Shown here piece after piece: positions 1-7,808 of a stretch of 64,000 bases of DNA. The stretch spans positions 310,001 to 374,000 of the forward strand of contig CAZVNM010000003.1 of NCBI GenBank assembly GCA_964628685.1. Reading direction: 5' to 3'. Origin of the DNA: CALMEC01 sp964628685. Its GTDB lineage: Bacteria; Actinomycetota; Thermoleophilia; Miltoncostaeales; Miltoncostaeaceae. The notes beneath the pieces are model-generated. The model saw only the letters and a program-made list of their open reading frames with translations. It was not told where the DNA came from and made no database searches. Position 1 is the stretch's first letter. The number at the start of each line of letters is the position of its first letter. The position numbers and the translations under genes were made by a program.

Positions 1-2
1 CC

Positions 3-506
3 GCATCGCTCGCCGACCTCCGCCGGGCGTGCGGTCGGGTGTTCGCATCGGCGCTGCCGGTGCCGCCCCCCGACGAGACGCTTCCCAAGCTCCTCCTCGA
101 CAGCCTCGTCTACCGGCCGTACCCCGACGCCATCCCCACGCTCATGCGGCTGCGCGCGGCGGGCATGCGGGTGGGCGTGGTGAGCAACTGGGACTGCGGC
201 CTCAGGGAGATCCTCGATGCCGCCGGTGTCCTGTCGCTCGTCGACACCGTCGTCGCGAGCGCCGTGGCCGGCTTCCGCAAGCCCGACCCGCGCATCTTCG
301 ACGTGGCGCTCCGCGCGCTGGATGTCACGGCCGACGCGGCGGTTCACTGCGGCGACCGTCCCGACGAGGACTGTCGCGGTGCACTGGCGGCGGGCATCCG
401 GCCGCTCCTCCTGGTCCGCGACGGCGACCCGCCGGAGGACCTGGAGTGCACGGTCATCCGCTCCCTGGACGAGATCGAGCCGACCCCCGTCTCCGCGGTG
501 GTATGA
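3..506 (+). CDS. HAD-family hydrolase, C-terminal part (5' truncated by window edge)
   Basis: The reading frame is open to the left edge, so the true start lies outside; an internal GTG at 39 is not needed. The visible 167 residues fit the second half of a HAD-like phosphohydrolase. VGVVSNWD carries the motif II Ser, KPDPRIF the motif III Lys, and HCGDRPDEDCRGALAAG the motif IV acidic pair. The nucleophile Asp of motif I must lie upstream. The substrate cannot be told. It is followed after 15 bp by a small membrane protein on the same strand. Confidence 0.8.
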   Translation, partial: ASLADLRRACGRVFASALPVPPPDETLPKLLLDSLVYRPYPDAIPTLMRLRAAGMRVGVVSNWDCGLREILDAAGVLSLVDTVVASAVAGFRKPDPRIFDVALRALDVTADAAVHCGDRPDEDCRGALAAGIRPLLLVRDGDPPEDLECTVIRSLDEIEPTPVSAVV

Positions 507-521
507 GCGGCGTCGCGTCCC

Positions 522-860
522 GTGCACGGTCACTCGGCCGGGCGCGTGCGCGTCACGCCATGGGTTGCTGCGTGGGTCGTCGCCGGGTTCGCGCTCACGC
601 CGGCGGGTGCCGTGCTGTTCGGCGTCCTCCGGCTCGTCCCGTTCGCCGGGATCTTCCTGGCCTGGGGGCTCGCCGCCAATCGCGTGTGGCGCTCGGCGGG
701 TGCCGCACCGATCGGGGTGGGGGTGGGTCTCCTGGTCTGGCCGGGCGGTCCACAGGCACCCGCGCTCGCCGCGGTCGCCGTCGCCGCGGGAGCCGGCCTG
801 ATGATCGCCGGGACCCGCCGTGCCTGCCGGTCGTTCCACGCGCCGGCCCCCGTGGTGTGA
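522..860 (+). CDS. Small hydrophobic membrane protein, unknown function
   Basis: A 112-residue product with a GTG start. Hydrophobic segments lie at about residues 13-35, 40-52 and 63-98, suggesting three membrane spans with short loops. A second GTG 24 bp downstream (546) is an equally possible start and would remove only polar residues. No family is recognised. It may be co-transcribed with the preceding hydrolase; the next genes run convergently on the minus strand. Confidence 0.5.
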   Translation: MHGHSAGRVRVTPWVAAWVVAGFALTPAGAVLFGVLRLVPFAGIFLAWGLAANRVWRSAGAAPIGVGVGLLVWPGGPQAPALAAVAVAAGAGLMIAGTRRACRSFHAPAPVV

Positions 861-912
861 TCCCGCGCGGGACGGGGCGTCTCGCAACCGATCGACCGGT
901 GTGCCCGTAGGC

Positions 913-1191
913 CTAGTGCGACAGCGTCGCGTGGCGCAGGAAGGTGTCGACGGCCTGGTCGAAGTCGGCCACGCAGTCGTCGCCCCCGGCGGCCATGCAG
1001 GTGCGCAGCTCGTCGGTGATGAGCCGCAGGCCGACCTGGTCGAGGGCGGCCTTCACCGCCGCCAGCTGGGTCAGCACCTGGCGTGATTCGGCGCCCTCGT
1101 CGAGCATCCGCTGGACGCCGCGCAGCTGACCCTCGGCGCGCCGCAGCCGCTTGACCAGGTCGTCGGCGGACGGGGTGGCGGGGACGTCCAC
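913..1191 (-). CDS. CsoR/RcnR/FrmR-family repressor with altered ligand residues
   Basis: About 92 residues from a GTG, the usual length of this all-helical DNA-binding family. Family hallmarks are the RLRRAEGQLRGVQRM helix and VLTQLAAVKAALDQVG. In copper-binding CsoR the ligands are Cys, then His and Cys in the second helix. Here the first Cys position is Ser (GAESRQVL) and the His position is Glu (TDELRTC); only the last Cys remains, with another Cys eight residues later (C-x7-C). It is therefore unlikely to be an ordinary Cu(I) sensor. It is the last gene of a trxB-trxA-fmdB-csoR run, so redox or sulfane-sulfur sensing is an inference. The frame is open further upstream, but that part overlaps fmdB and looks unlike the family. 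A CTG at 1200, overlapping the fmdB stop, is an alternative start. Confidence 0.8.
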   Translation of the reverse strand: MDVPATPSADDLVKRLRRAEGQLRGVQRMLDEGAESRQVLTQLAAVKAALDQVGLRLITDELRTCMAAGGDDCVADFDQAVDTFLRHATLSH

Positions 1192-1196
1192 GTCGG

Positions 1197-1436
1197 TCAG
1201 TGCCCGCCGCAGCCGCACGAACCGCCGCAGCAGCCGCCACCCCCGCCGACCGGGGCGGCGGCGCGCACCGGGACGGGGACCCTGCGGGGACGGGACGTGA
1301 CGAACTGCGTGATCTGCTGGTCGGCGCCCTCGGCACCGCACTCGGGGCACATGCGGTCCTCGGGACGCAGAAAGCCCTGGCGGAACGTCTCGAAGGCGTG
1401 ATCGCAGTGGCCGCAGACGAGGTCGTAGGTCGGCAC
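1197..1436 (-). CDS. FmdB-family zinc-ribbon protein
   Basis: A 79-residue protein beginning MPTYDLVCGHCDHAFE, the typical start of the FmdB/CxxC_CxxC_SSSS family. Two CxxC knuckles (VCGHC about residues 8-11 and MCPEC about 29-33) form a rubredoxin-like zinc ribbon. The C-terminal tail is Gly/Cys-rich with additional cysteines (GGCCGGSCGCGGH) and may bind further metal. Members are often called regulatory proteins, but biochemical function is poorly known. It lies 39 bp after trxA and just before the CsoR-like repressor. Confidence 0.85.
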   Translation of the reverse strand: MPTYDLVCGHCDHAFETFRQGFLRPEDRMCPECGAEGADQQITQFVTSRPRRVPVPVRAAAPVGGGGGCCGGSCGCGGH

Positions 1437-1475
1437 GTCAGCCCTCCGGGCGGTCGTGGGTGGTGGGGCGACGGG

Positions 1476-1799
1476 TCATGAGATGCCCAGCTTCTCCTCC
1501 AGCATCGCCCGCGGCATCGCGCCGAGCGCCTGCTTGGTGATGTTGCCGTTCTCGAAGCGCGCGATGAACGGGATGGACATGATCCCGTACTTCTGGGCGA
1601 TCGCCTTGTTGGCCTCGATGTCGAGCTTGCCGACCACGATGTCGTCGTGGGCGTCGGCGATCTCGTCGATGACCGGACCGACCATGCGGCACGGACCGCA
1701 CCACTCCGCCCAGAAGTCGACGATGACCGGCTTCTCGTTCTCGAGGACCGTTCCCTGGAAGTTGTCGTCGGTGATCTCGACGACCTTTGCTGATGCCAT
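1476..1799 (-). CDS. trxA: Thioredoxin
   Basis: A 107-residue thioredoxin, a cytoplasmic dithiol reductant. The WAEWCGPC active site has Cys34 and Cys37, and the cis-Pro loop is present (GIMSIPF). The ATG at 1799 is preceded by AAAGGAGAA, which fixes the start; the frame is open for 45 more codons upstream, but that segment overlaps the end of trxB and is not thioredoxin-like. It lies 67 bp downstream of trxB, its reductase, on the same strand, so the two probably form one transcript. Confidence 0.97.
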   Translation of the reverse strand: MASAKVVEITDDNFQGTVLENEKPVIVDFWAEWCGPCRMVGPVIDEIADAHDDIVVGKLDIEANKAIAQKYGIMSIPFIARFENGNITKQALGAMPRAMLEEKLGIS

Positions 1800-1866
1800 G
1801 GGTTCTCCTTTGCGTACGGCGTCCCGCCGGGAGGCGAGGGCGTCGCTTGTCGATTGGGGCGGTGTG

Positions 1867-2808
1867 TCAGCCGGCGGCCGCGGGCTGGTGCACGTTGGCC
1901 TCCAGCCAGCGCTCGGCGTCGATGGCGGCGGCACAGCCGCTGCCGGCCGCGGTGATGGCCTGGCGGTAGATGCGGTCCTGCACGTCGCCGGCCACGAACA
2001 CGCCGTCGACGCTGGTGCGGCTGCCCTGGCCGAGCACGTAGCCGTCGCCGTCCAGGTCCAGCTGGTTGAGGAAGAGGGAGGTGTTGGGGGTGTGGCCGAT
2101 CGCGACGAACACGGCGGCGGTCTCGAGCTCGCTCTCCTCGCCGGTCACGGTGTCCTTCAGGCGCACGCCGCTGACGGTCCCGTCACCCAGGATCTCGACG
2201 ACCTGGCTGTTCCAGCGCACGTCGATGCGCTCGTGCTCCAGCACGCGGTCGGCCATGATCTTCGACGCGCGCAGCTCGTCGCGGCGGTGCACCAGGGTGA
2301 CCTTCGACCCGATGCGGGCCAGGTAGAGGGCCTCCTCGGCGGCCGAGTCGCCGCCGCCCACCACCACCATCGGGCGGTCCTTGAAGAAGAACCCGTCGCA
2401 GGTGGCGCAGGACGAGACGCCGTGGCCCAGGAGCTTCTGCTCGCTGTCGAGCCCCAGCCACTTCGCGGATGCGCCGGTGGAGATGATGATGCTGTCGGCG
2501 CGGTACTCGGTGTCGTCCACCCACACGCCGAACGGGCGTGCCGAGAGGTCGACCTTCGTCACGTCGGCGGTCACGATCTGCGTGCCGAAGCGCTCGGCCT
2601 GGGCGCGCATCGCGGTCATGAGCTCCGGTCCCTGGATGCCCTCGGGGAAGCCGGGGAAGTTCTCGACGTCCGTGGTCAGCATCAGCTGGCCGCCGGCGCC
2701 CCAGCCCTCGAACATGAGGGGCTCCAGGTTGGCGCGGGCCGCGTAGATGGCGGCGGTGAGGCCGGCCGGACCGCTTCCGATGATGATGACCCTGTGCGTC
2801 TCAGGCAA
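1867..2808 (-). CDS. trxB: Thioredoxin reductase (NADPH)
   Basis: A 313-residue low-molecular-weight flavoprotein that reduces thioredoxin with NADPH. It shows the N-terminal FAD-binding GSGPAG (residues 11-16), the redox-active CATC (Cys134, Cys137), the NADPH-binding GGGDSA, and the C-terminal GVFVAGDV FAD motif. The start is a TTG preceded by GGGAG at suitable spacing. It is the first gene of trxB-trxA-fmdB-csoR. Confidence 0.97.
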   Translation of the reverse strand: MPETHRVIIIGSGPAGLTAAIYAARANLEPLMFEGWGAGGQLMLTTDVENFPGFPEGIQGPELMTAMRAQAERFGTQIVTADVTKVDLSARPFGVWVDDTEYRADSIIISTGASAKWLGLDSEQKLLGHGVSSCATCDGFFFKDRPMVVVGGGDSAAEEALYLARIGSKVTLVHRRDELRASKIMADRVLEHERIDVRWNSQVVEILGDGTVSGVRLKDTVTGEESELETAAVFVAIGHTPNTSLFLNQLDLDGDGYVLGQGSRTSVDGVFVAGDVQDRIYRQAITAAGSGCAAAIDAERWLEANVHQPAAAG

Positions 2809-3159
2809 CGCGCGCTCCCGTGTCGGTGGATACCCCTATGGGTATAGCACATCCGACCGAATCGCTCGCCCTGCACACGTGTGGATGACGGTGCGGCGAT
2901 TCTCGCGCGCACGGGGCCGCGGTGTCGACCGGAGTGGGTTCGAACCGGCCCCGTTGCGGTCGCCTTCGGGGTGACGACATCGGTCGGCCCACGTCGGGGT
3001 CCCCGGGTCGACGTGGGCGGGCACGGGTGCGACCGGCCCCGTGGGTGCCGGGATTCCCTGCGCGGTCCTCCTCCGCCCACAACCCGTGCCGTTCGCCCCC
3101 GTGGGCGCCGGGTTTGCTCCGTCCGTCCGGCGTCCCGCGACCCTCCGGGAGCCCGTGGC

Positions 3160-3229
3160 GTTTCATTGAGCGGTGATCGTCGTTCACTTGGAGGCTGGCG
3201 ACCGTTCAATTGCACGATGGCGTGACGGG
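3160..3229 (+). repeat. 22-bp iteron-like array, three units
   Basis: Three head-to-tail units begin at 3160, 3182 and 3204 (22-bp steps), each starting with a GTTCNATTG-type box (here GTTTCATTG, GTTCACTTG, GTTCAATTG) and ending in a GTGACGGG-type tail. It sits in the 854-bp gene-free stretch between trxB and the amphi-Trp gene. The first part of that stretch (2809-3110) shows no gene or clear signal to me. The 50 bp before this array (CGTCCCGCGACC..GGGAGCCCGTGGC) recur before the next two arrays. Confidence 0.85.
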
Positions 3230-3276
3230 TACGTGCGGTGTGTTCCGCGTCCCGCGACTTTCCGGGAGCCCGTGGC

Positions 3277-3347
3277 GTTCGATTGAGCGGTGGTGGGTCG
3301 TTCTATTGGAAGTCGGCGACCGTTCATTTGCACGATGGTGTGACGGG
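3277..3347 (+). repeat. 22-bp iteron-like array, three units
   Basis: Units begin at 3277, 3300 and 3322 (steps of 23 and 22 bp) with boxes GTTCGATTG, GTTCTATTG and GTTCATTTG, followed by the GTGTGACGGG tail. The order and sequence of the three units match the array at 3160, so the whole block plus its 5' flank has been duplicated. Confidence 0.85.
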
Positions 3348-3383
3348 TGCGTATCTGTTTATGGCGGTTGCGCAGCCGCTCGT

Positions 3384-3686
3384 CCGGGTCGGATCGGCCC
3401 TGCGCCGCCGGCCCGGCCACCCCGCTCAGGACACGCTCAGACCGCCGGGCCTCTCACGAGGTCGGTGTGTTCTGCGTCCCACGGCCTCCTGGAACCCGTG
3501 GCGTTCGATTGAGCGGTGGTCGTTGTTCAATTTGACGTCGGCGATCGTTCATTCTCACGATGGCCTGACGGATGCGTGTGGGGTTCGGCGTGCTTCGTGG
3601 CGGTTTCGCAGGCGTTTGGGCCGGGTCGGATCGGCCCTGCGCCGCCGCCCCGCCCGCCCCGCTCAGGACACGCTCAGACCGCCCGG
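3384..3686. repeat. Direct duplication of the amphi-Trp gene 3' end
   Basis: The segment at about 3384-3450 and that at 3621-3686 are nearly identical (both contain GGGTCGGATCGGCCCTGCGC and GCTCAGGACACGCTCAGACC). The second copy includes the last codons and TGA of the minus-strand gene at 3663; the first is a detached copy of that end about 237 bp further downstream. A 22-bp array lies between the copies. Confidence 0.85.
3503..3572 (+). repeat. 22-bp iteron-like array, three units
   Basis: Units at 3503, 3525 and 3547, exactly 22 bp apart, with boxes GTTCGATTG, GTTCAATTTG and GTTCATTCT. It is preceded by the same CGTCCCACGG..CCCGTGGC flank as the arrays at 3160 and 3277. Confidence 0.85.
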
Positions 3687-3962
3687 TGCCGCCGCCGCAC
3701 CCGTCGGTGCGCCCGTTTCGTCCACCTCCCACCACATCTCGATCTCGAGCTCCCGCTTGGTGCGCGCGGGCTTCACCGAGTCCTTCAGCTCGAGGTCGAC
3801 GTGGAGGGTGGCGGGCACCTCCATCTCCACGCGGTTGGCCCCCTGGTCCAGGGTGATCCGGCCGCCGCGCAGCCGGTCGGCCAGGGACTGCAGGAGATCT
3901 GCCAGCTCGGCGCGCGTGAGGACGTCCTTGCTCTTGATCAGGGTCGTGGACTGCGATGCCAT
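3663..3962 (-). CDS. Amphi-Trp domain protein
   Basis: A 99-residue protein matching the small amphi-Trp family: a helical first half (SKDVLTRAELADLLQSLADRLRGGRITL), then alternating beta strands ending in ELEIEMWWEV. Molecular function is unknown. The ATG at 3962 is chosen because GAGGAG precedes it at good spacing. The last about 25 bp of coding sequence are duplicated downstream at 3420-3446 within an intergenic repeat region. Confidence 0.75.
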   Translation of the reverse strand: MASQSTTLIKSKDVLTRAELADLLQSLADRLRGGRITLDQGANRVEMEVPATLHVDLELKDSVKPARTKRELEIEMWWEVDETGAPTGAAAAPGGLSVS

Positions 3963-4076
3963 GGCGTGGCTCCTCGTTCGTGTCCGCCGATCATTCGGTG
4001 CGCACACCCAGGATATCGGCGTGTCCGTGGGACGATCGTCACCGCGCCGGAGGCAGCAGCGAGGACCCGCCGCGGC

Positions 4077-4670
4077 TCAGGTGGCGGGCGGCGGCTCCGC
4101 CTGACGCGCGGTCCACACCAGCTTGTTGCCGGCGCCCAGCGGTCGCCGCGCGGCGGTGAAGTAGTCGCGTGCCTCGTCGGCCTGGATCCGCTCGATCCGC
4201 CGGGCGTCCTCCAGCATCACGATCCCCCACGCGACCACCACGCCGATGACGACGCCCTCCGCGATGCCGTCGGGACCCGACGAGCGCAGCACGCCGATGA
4301 GGAACCCCAGCATGAACACGCCCGCCAGGAAGAAGCCGCCGCCCAGCACGAGCACCCAGGAACGCCAGTCCCCGGGGCTCGCCTCCAGACGCCGTGGACC
4401 GGACAGGCGCTTCGCCCGGGGCAGGAACCCCGACGGGGCGGTCTTTCGCAGCCACATGCGGAGCATGGGGTAGAAGAGGATCCCGGTGAGCCCGGTGATG
4501 CCCAGCAGGGTGGCGACGAACGACAGCGTCACGCTGCTTTCCTTGGAGGCCGCCTGCGTGGCGAGGCTCACCAGGATGAGCGCCAGGCCGACCGCGATCA
4601 GGATCCATCCCTGCACGCGCACGAGCGACGTGTAGCGCCAGAGTTTCTCGTGCGGGTCGATCTTCGCCAT
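4077..4670 (-). CDS. Integral membrane protein, four predicted spans
   Basis: 197 residues from ATG 4670 (MAKIDPHEKLW), favoured over the longer frame because the upstream part is Pro/Gly-rich and not conserved-looking. Two hydrophobic hairpins are visible, about residues 19-40 and 51-70, then 106-128 and 138-158. A conserved-looking basic C-terminal tail (EDARRIERIQADEARDYF) probably lies in the cytoplasm. No known family is recognised. It faces a divergent MFS gene about 130 bp away. Confidence 0.65.
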   Translation of the reverse strand: MAKIDPHEKLWRYTSLVRVQGWILIAVGLALILVSLATQAASKESSVTLSFVATLLGITGLTGILFYPMLRMWLRKTAPSGFLPRAKRLSGPRRLEASPGDWRSWVLVLGGGFFLAGVFMLGFLIGVLRSSGPDGIAEGVVIGVVVAWGIVMLEDARRIERIQADEARDYFTAARRPLGAGNKLVWTARQAEPPPAT

Positions 4671-4799
4671 CGGCGGACAGCATTTCACACGGTCCCCGGG
4701 GGCGCCTTCGGTCGGATGGGTCAGTCTTCCCGGCGGAGGGGGTGCGCCCGCCCACATCCATCATTAGTCTACGAACGGTCTGGGTGGGGGGAGGCCGGC

Positions 4800-6266
4800 G
4801 TGGCACGGGGAGCTGAGGCAGGAGGGATCACGGAGCGACGCGACGGCGCGGGGCTCCTGGCCGCCCTGACCGTAGCCGGTGGCTCGTTCGCCCTCATGCA
4901 GGCGATCGTCGTCCCGGCCCTGGTGCACATCAAGGACGACCTGGGCACCACCACCGCCTGGGCGGGGTGGACCGTCTCGATCTATCTGCTGGCGGCGTCC
5001 GTCGCCACGCCGATCCTCGGACGTCTGGGGGATCAGTACGGCAAGGACCGCATGCTGGTCGTCACCCTCGCCCTCTTCACGCTGGGCTCCGCGCTCTCCA
5101 TCGTCGCCTGGGACATCGCATCCCTCATCGCGTTTCGCGCCCTGGCCGGGGTGGGCGGCGCCGTCTACCCGCTCTGCTTCAGCGTCATCCGGGACGAGAT
5201 GCCGCCCCACCGGATGGGTGTCGCCATGGGACTCATCTCGGCCATGCTCGGTGTGGGCGGCGGCATCGGCCTGGTCTTCTCGGGGCTCATCGTCGACCAC
5301 GCCTCGTGGCGCATCCTGTTCGTCGTGGGAGCCGTGCTGGGCGTGGTGGGGATCGTGCTGGTGCGCGCGTTCATCCCGCCGTCGCCCCACCGTGCCCACG
5401 CGTCGGTGGACGTGCCGGGCGCGGTGCTCCTCTCACTGGCGCTCATCAGCCTCCTGGTCGCCCTGACCCAGGGCAAGCCCTGGGGCTGGACCTCGGCCCG
5501 TGTCCTGGGGCTCGCCGCCGCCGCCCTCGTCCTCCTGGTGGTCTGGGTGATCGTCGAGCTCCGCACGCGGTTCCCGATGGTGGACATCCACATGCTCCTT
5601 CGCCGTCCGGTGCTCATGACCAACATCGCGGGCCTCTTCTGCGGCTTCACGATGTACGCCACCTTCACCGTGCTGCCCCTGCTCATCCAAAGCCCGCAGC
5701 AGCTGCCGCCGGAGGTCCGGCACCTGGTCACCTACGGGTTCGGCGCGTCGGTGACGATGTCGGCGCTCTACATGATCCCGGGCGCCCTGGCGATGCTGCC
5801 CGCCGGCCCCTACGGCGGCAAGCTCGGTCTTCGGATCGGGTCGCGCTACGCCCTGGCCATCGGGCTGGTGGTTGCGGGACTCGGCGCGGGCCTGATGGCC
5901 GCCCTGCACGCCGAGCCCTGGCAGGTGATCGCGTTCTACGCGGTCGGCGCCGCGGGCATCGCCATCGCGTTCGGCGCGATGCCCAAGGTGATCGCCGACG
6001 CGGTCGGCCCCACCGAGACCGGCATCGCCACCGGCATGAACACCGTCATCCGCACGGTCGGCAGCGCGATCGGCGCCCAGGTGGCGATCACGCTCCTTTC
6101 CAGCCGCACGATCGGGGCGACCCAGGTGCCCGCCGAGTCGGGGTTCTCGATCTCGCTCTGGCTGGGGGCGGGCGCGGCCCTGATCGCCGCCGCCGTGGCC
6201 ATGGGCATCCCGCGCCAACCCCGAACCCACGTCCTGGAGACCCGCGAACACCCCGCACGTGGCTGA
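4800..6266 (+). CDS. MFS transporter, drug-export type (1 of 3)
   Basis: 488 residues from GTG 4800, preceded by GGGGGAGG. The frame stays open far upstream, but that part is not membrane-like. It has about 14 hydrophobic segments, the GRLGDQYGKDRM loop between spans 2 and 3 (major facilitator motif A) and the PGAVLLSLALISLLVALTQG middle region typical of DHA2/EmrB-QacA exporters. It acts as a proton-coupled efflux pump in the cytoplasmic membrane; substrate unknown. It is followed by two further MFS genes. Confidence 0.85.
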   Translation: MARGAEAGGITERRDGAGLLAALTVAGGSFALMQAIVVPALVHIKDDLGTTTAWAGWTVSIYLLAASVATPILGRLGDQYGKDRMLVVTLALFTLGSALSIVAWDIASLIAFRALAGVGGAVYPLCFSVIRDEMPPHRMGVAMGLISAMLGVGGGIGLVFSGLIVDHASWRILFVVGAVLGVVGIVLVRAFIPPSPHRAHASVDVPGAVLLSLALISLLVALTQGKPWGWTSARVLGLAAAALVLLVVWVIVELRTRFPMVDIHMLLRRPVLMTNIAGLFCGFTMYATFTVLPLLIQSPQQLPPEVRHLVTYGFGASVTMSALYMIPGALAMLPAGPYGGKLGLRIGSRYALAIGLVVAGLGAGLMAALHAEPWQVIAFYAVGAAGIAIAFGAMPKVIADAVGPTETGIATGMNTVIRTVGSAIGAQVAITLLSSRTIGATQVPAESGFSISLWLGAGAALIAAAVAMGIPRQPRTHVLETREHPARG

Positions 6267-6281
6267 CGTGGCGGTCGCATC

Positions 6282-7808
6282 GTGAACCGGCCGCCCGGTG
6301 GGCGGGACATGCGGGACGGTGCGTCGCTCGCACCGCACCGCGACGCCGCGCCCGGGCTTCGCGCCCGCATCGCGGCGCACCCGCGACGACGCTGGTTCGC
6401 CCTGATCGTGCTGGCGGCCGGGATGTGGCTGTCGGTGCTGAACATCAGCATCGTCAACATCGCCCTGCCCGCCATGGCGAAGGACCTGGGCGTCAACCTC
6501 ACGTCGATCAACTGGGTGGTGACCGCGTTCCTCGTGACCCAGGCCACACTGCTGCCCATCGCCGGTCGTGCCGGCGACCTCTACGGCCGGCGCCGCGTCT
6601 TCATCGCCGGCACCCTCGTCCTCATCCTGGGCTCGGTGCTCTGCGCCGTCGCCTGGGATGCCGGCTCGCTGATCGCGTTTCGCATCCTGCAGGCCGTCGG
6701 CGCCTGCGCGATGGCCCCCACCGCGTACTCCTACGTGGGTGTCCTGTTCGGCCCGCGTGAGCGCGGCCATGCGACCGGCGTGCTGATCGGCGCGATCGGC
6801 TTCGCGCCGGTGGTGGCGCTCAACGTCGCCGGGGCGCTCCTGGCGGTGTTCGGCTGGCGGAGCGTCTTCTGGTTCAGTCCGGTGGTGGGATCGCTGGTGC
6901 TGGTGGGCGCGCTCATGGTGCTGCCGCGCCTCGAACCGACCGCCGGTCGCCGGCCCTTCGACCTGCCCGGTGCGGCCCTGGCCGCGGTCGGCCTCTTCGG
7001 CACGCTCATCGCGCTCTCCAAGGGCGAGTCGTGGGGCATCACGAGCGCGGCGACGCTCATCGCCCTCGTCACCGGCGTGGCGGCGCTCGTCGCCTTCGTC
7101 GTCTGGGAGGGCCACGCCCGCGACCCGCTCATCGACCGGCCGCTTCTTCGGCGGCGGACGATCGTGACCGCCAACGTGGCGTCCGGAACGGCCGCGGCCG
7201 CCCTCTTCGGCGTGATGATCCTGCTGCCGCTCTACATGGCCCGCGTGCTCGGATACGGGCCGGTGGCGATCGGCATCGCCATCACGCCCATCGCCCTCTC
7301 GTTCCTCGTCATCTCCCCCATCGCCGGCCGGCTGATGGGGCGGGCGGGGGCCAACACCCTGGCCGTGATCGGCTACCTGCTCGCCCTGGCCGGCGCGCTC
7401 GAGATGGCGCTGGCCGGGATGGGCCAGCGGTACTGGCCGATGCTGCCGGGGCTCTTCCTGTTCGCGATCGGACTGGCCCTGGCGCAGTCACCGGCGACCA
7501 CCGTCGCCATCAGCGACGTGCCGCCCGAACGCCTGGGGGTCGCATCCTCCCTCCCCAACATCAGCCGCTACGCGGGTGGGGCGCTGGGCACGGCGCTCCT
7601 CGGCGTCATCATGCATGCGGCCATCCCGCCCGGGGCCGAACGGGCCACCGACCTGGCCGAGCCCGCCGTGCGCGCCGACATCGCGGCGGGGTTTCGCGCC
7701 GCCCTCGTCGCGGCCGCGGTCTTCCTGCTCGTCGCGACGGCCGTCGCGACCCGGATGCCGCATCTGCGGCACACACCGACAACGACGACACCCGGAGGTA
7801 CCAGGTGA
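6282..7808 (+). CDS. MFS transporter, DHA2 family (2 of 3)
   Basis: 508 residues from GTG 6282; ATG 6309 is an alternative start ten codons in. Strong DHA2 features: MWLSVLNISIVNIALPAMAKDL in span 1, the GRAGDLYGRRRVF motif A, and RILQAVGACAMAP in span 4. Fourteen spans are expected. It begins 15 bp after the preceding transporter and overlaps the next one by 4 bp, so the three are very probably co-translated. Likely exports small hydrophobic compounds; substrate unknown. Confidence 0.88.
   Translation: MNRPPGGRDMRDGASLAPHRDAAPGLRARIAAHPRRRWFALIVLAAGMWLSVLNISIVNIALPAMAKDLGVNLTSINWVVTAFLVTQATLLPIAGRAGDLYGRRRVFIAGTLVLILGSVLCAVAWDAGSLIAFRILQAVGACAMAPTAYSYVGVLFGPRERGHATGVLIGAIGFAPVVALNVAGALLAVFGWRSVFWFSPVVGSLVLVGALMVLPRLEPTAGRRPFDLPGAALAAVGLFGTLIALSKGESWGITSAATLIALVTGVAALVAFVVWEGHARDPLIDRPLLRRRTIVTANVASGTAAAALFGVMILLPLYMARVLGYGPVAIGIAITPIALSFLVISPIAGRLMGRAGANTLAVIGYLLALAGALEMALAGMGQRYWPMLPGLFLFAIGLALAQSPATTVAISDVPPERLGVASSLPNISRYAGGALGTALLGVIMHAAIPPGAERATDLAEPAVRADIAAGFRAALVAAAVFLLVATAVATRMPHLRHTPTTTTPGGTR

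Noticed and set aside
2930..2965. tRNA-like T-loop (GGTTCGAACC)
   Set aside because: No acceptor, D or anticodon arms can be drawn around it.
3160..3572. CRISPR array
   Set aside because: Repeat step is 22 bp with no unique spacers of constant length, few units per site, and no cas genes.
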